Shown here piece after piece: positions 5,129-7,104 of a DNA stretch of 7,104 nucleotides (positions are counted from its first letter, which is position 1; each line of letters starts with the position of its first letter). The stretch is from Planctomycetota bacterium (GTDB lineage Bacteria; Planctomycetota; MHYJ01; WSZJ01; JACPWG01). The position numbers were made by a program, and so were the translations under genes. The stretch spans positions 1 to 7,104 of the forward strand of contig JACRIP010000280.1 in the NCBI GenBank assembly GCA_016220045.1. Reading direction: 5' to 3'. The notes beneath the pieces are model-generated. The model saw nothing but the letters and a program-made list of their open reading frames with translations. It did no database searches and had not been told where the DNA came from.

Positions 5129-7104
5129 CTACTTGATCTCCACCCGCCACGTCCGGGTCGCGCGCAGCCGCTGGTCCGGGTCGAGCAGCACGTACCCGGT
5201 CCGGTCTACGGCGGTCGCCGTAACCTCCCACCGGCCCGGCGCCAACGCCCCCGCCGCCACGTCGCAGAAGTACACCCGCTCCCCGTCCTTCCCCTGCGCC
5301 ACCCCGCCCGGCAACGGCTTCCCCGGCGTCTCCGCCGCCACCGTCTCCCCCGGCTTCGCCTCCCGCAGCTCCTCCGCCTTGTACGTCCACGCCACCTCCA
5401 GCGCGTGCGTGCGCGGCGCGATCGTAGTCACCGAAAAGTGGCAGGGCTTCGACGCCAGCACCGCCACCGCCTCCGTCGCCGGCTCCCACGCGTCGATCCC
5501 CCGCACCGCCCGGTACATCGCCAGTACCATCCGCTCCATGCAGGCGACACAGTAGTCGAGCGACGCGTCCCGCATCCGGCAGTCCCGCTGCGGCCGCCAT
5601 ACGTCATGCGTCTTCATCCCCCCGCCCTCGAACAGCCCCACCTCCTGCATCCCGCGCGACCGCCAGTTGTCCTGCCCCTTCTCGATCCAGTGCTTCCACG
5701 GACACAGCGCCTTCATCGCCGCCTCGTTCGAGCCCTCCATCAGGTTCGCCGCCAGCGCGCGCGCCGGCAGCTCCTGCGTGCGCACCCACTGGCCGTTCAC
5801 GAGGGAAAACCCCGGCCGGTTCTTCTTCGACTCGGAGGACGCGCCGATGGCCGCCGCGCCCACCTTGGTCTCGTACTCGTCCCCCAGCCCCGCCATCGCA
5901 TGCCCGATCTCGTGGTGCAAGATCCCCGCCGCCGCCGACCCCATCGCCAGCACCCCGCCGCCCCCCGTCCCGGTGGTCCCGCCGCCGTTGATCAGCACGA
6001 TCGCCAGCCCGTCGTTCGGCAGCCCGCGTAGCGCCCGCTGCACCTGCGCGTGATCCACCACCATCAGGTCATACGCGGAGCCGCCGCCCAGCGCCGTGTT
6101 CTTCTGCGTCGTCCCCGGCGTAATGTCGAAACCCGACTCCGCCGACTCCACCGCCACCGCGCGCACGTTGAAGAACTCTTCATACTCCTTGAACGGTTCC
6201 TCGCGGAAGAGCTTCTCGGAGATCTGACGCGCCTGTTTCAGGAAAGAGTCCTGCTGCTCCAGGGTGTAGCCGTCGCCCAGGATCGCCAGGTCGAAGCGGT
6301 TCTCCTTGCGCCCGCCCTCGGCCAGCGGGACCACGCCGACCACCGGACTCGCCAGCCGCTGCTTGGCCTTCTTCCCCTCCGGCGTCTCGGGGAAGCGCGC
6401 CGCGACCGCCGCGAGGATCGAGCGCGCGAGCACGAATTCCTGCTCGCGCTCGGCCGCGTCGGCGCGCTCGAGGAGCCGCCCGGCCTGCTCGCCCGCCGTG
6501 GCGAGCTTCGCCGCCTCCTCGGCCTCGTGCGCCCGCCGCTTGTCCGCTTCGCGCTTGCGCGCCTCCGTGTCCCGCTCCTCGGGCGTCAGCAGCCGCCCGG
6601 CGACTTCGACGAACCCGCCCGCGGGTACGGGAATTCCCCGTCGTCGTGCCAGCAGGGCGTCGACCGCCGCGATCGCCGGTCCACCACCGCGCCGAATGCG
6701 CGCCAGGAGCGCGGTCGCCTCGCCTTCGAGGCCGTGGTTCCACAGGAAGCCCGCGACCGGCAGGTTCTCCGCGCCGGAAAGGCCGAGCGCGCAGTAGAAC
6801 TGCTGGTAGAGCTGAATCGGCGGCAGCTCGGCCCAGGCGCGCGCGATTTCGAACGTCCCGGCGGCGGCGCCGGCCGCGCCCGCCGGAGCGGCGAGAGTGC
6901 CCTCGGCCACGAAGCGCTCGGTGTCGGCGCGGCGCACCCGGCCGGTCATCCTCTCGTCGAGCGGAATTTCGAGCAACGGCTGCGCGGCGTCCGCGATGCG
7001 CGCGAGCAGCCGCCGGAAAAGCGCCTCCTCGTCGGCCAGGTCGGCGAGCGCGGCCTCGAGTTCAGGGGGCGGGGGCTGCGCGCCGACCTTGGCGCGCAGC
7101 GCGA
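5129..7104 (-). CDS. M64 (IgA-peptidase-like) zinc metallopeptidase, 5' end outside window
   Basis: About 657 residues are present and the frame runs open through the right edge with no ATG or GTG, so the N-terminus, and any signal peptide, is missing. The zinc site HEIGHAMAGLGDEY (5873-5914) carries the HExxH helix and the following Asp-Glu-Tyr seen in peptidase family M64. Other family marks are LAILGDGYTLEQQ (D of DGY at 6272-6274) and, after the active site, CPWKHW, EVGLFEGGG, RPQRDCRMR and DYCVACM. The first half of the protein is not usual M64 sequence. It has a helical segment, then GGFVEVAGRLLTPEE, a highly charged coiled-coil stretch, and RFPETPEGKKAKQRL, which looks like a TPR-type helix. 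The last 100 residues are an Ig-like beta region. The enzyme probably hydrolyses proteins or peptides outside the cytoplasm; the substrate is unknown. It is followed by the HEAT-repeat gene, probably in one operon. Third-position base use differs between the two halves. Confidence 0.9.
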   Translation of the reverse strand, partial: ALRAKVGAQPPPPELEAALADLADEEALFRRLLARIADAAQPLLEIPLDERMTGRVRRADTERFVAEGTLAAPAGAAGAAAGTFEIARAWAELPPIQLYQQFYCALGLSGAENLPVAGFLWNHGLEGEATALLARIRRGGGPAIAAVDALLARRRGIPVPAGGFVEVAGRLLTPEERDTEARKREADKRRAHEAEEAAKLATAGEQAGRLLERADAAEREQEFVLARSILAAVAARFPETPEGKKAKQRLASPVVGVVPLAEGGRKENRFDLAILGDGYTLEQQDSFLKQARQISEKLFREEPFKEYEEFFNVRAVAVESAESGFDITPGTTQKNTALGGGSAYDLMVVDHAQVQRALRGLPNDGLAIVLINGGGTTGTGGGGVLAMGSAAAGILHHEIGHAMAGLGDEYETKVGAAAIGASSESKKNRPGFSLVNGQWVRTQELPARALAANLMEGSNEAAMKALCPWKHWIEKGQDNWRSRGMQEVGLFEGGGMKTHDVWRPQRDCRMRDASLDYCVACMERMVLAMYRAVRGIDAWEPATEAVAVLASKPCHFSVTTIAPRTHALEVAWTYKAEELREAKPGETVAAETPGKPLPGGVAQGKDGERVYFCDVAAGALAPGRWEVTATAVDRTGYVLLDPDQRLRATRTWRVEIK

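Noticed and set aside
6974..6976. TTG at 6976-6974 as true start of the M64 gene
   Set aside because: The frame continues upstream with protein-like helical sequence (for instance LADEEALFRRLLARIADAAQ) to the window edge, so the real start probably lies outside.

Overview
The window is a very GC-rich bacterial chromosome segment. It holds one short plus-strand gene pair (605-1662) converging on a minus-strand pair (5092 down to 1748, and the window's right edge down to 5129), with a palindrome-rich, apparently gene-free stretch at the left end (1-604). The style suggests a Planctomycetota-like or related environmental lineage: large secreted HEAT-repeat proteins, a peptidase carrying a 'GRLLTPEE'-type segment, and many GC-rich interspersed palindromes preceded by GTAG. 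No rRNA, tRNA or marker gene is present, so this placement is an inference.

Region 1-604 has no convincing gene. It is packed with perfect hairpins. Its main structure is a nested inverted repeat at 201-499: an outer pair of arms (201-255 against 435-499) encloses an inner pair (291-314 against 407-430), with further hairpins inside. It looks like a MITE/REPIN-like composite of interspersed repeats. The plus-strand pair follows. First comes a small predicted lipoprotein with seven cysteines in 28 residues (605-952). Its stop codon overlaps the GTG start of a multi-pass membrane protein (949-1662), so the two are probably translationally coupled.

Region 1663-1747 is the convergent gap and carries a perfect 9-bp hairpin that may end transcription from either side. 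On the minus strand, a gene entering from beyond the right edge encodes a family M64 (IgA-peptidase-like) zinc metallopeptidase with a helical N-terminal extension; its start is not in the window. It is followed after 36 bp, with a good Shine-Dalgarno site, by a 1114-residue secreted protein made of a HEAT-like helical array, an unusual middle domain and a C-terminal beta-rich part. The two probably form an operon acting outside the cytoplasm, but the sequence shows no direct functional link.

The most distinctive points are the nested inverted repeat, the Cys-rich lipoprotein/membrane-protein pair, the architecture of the M64-HEAT pair, and a marked strand-composition shift over the catalytic half of the peptidase gene. 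No clearly new defence or mobile system is visible.
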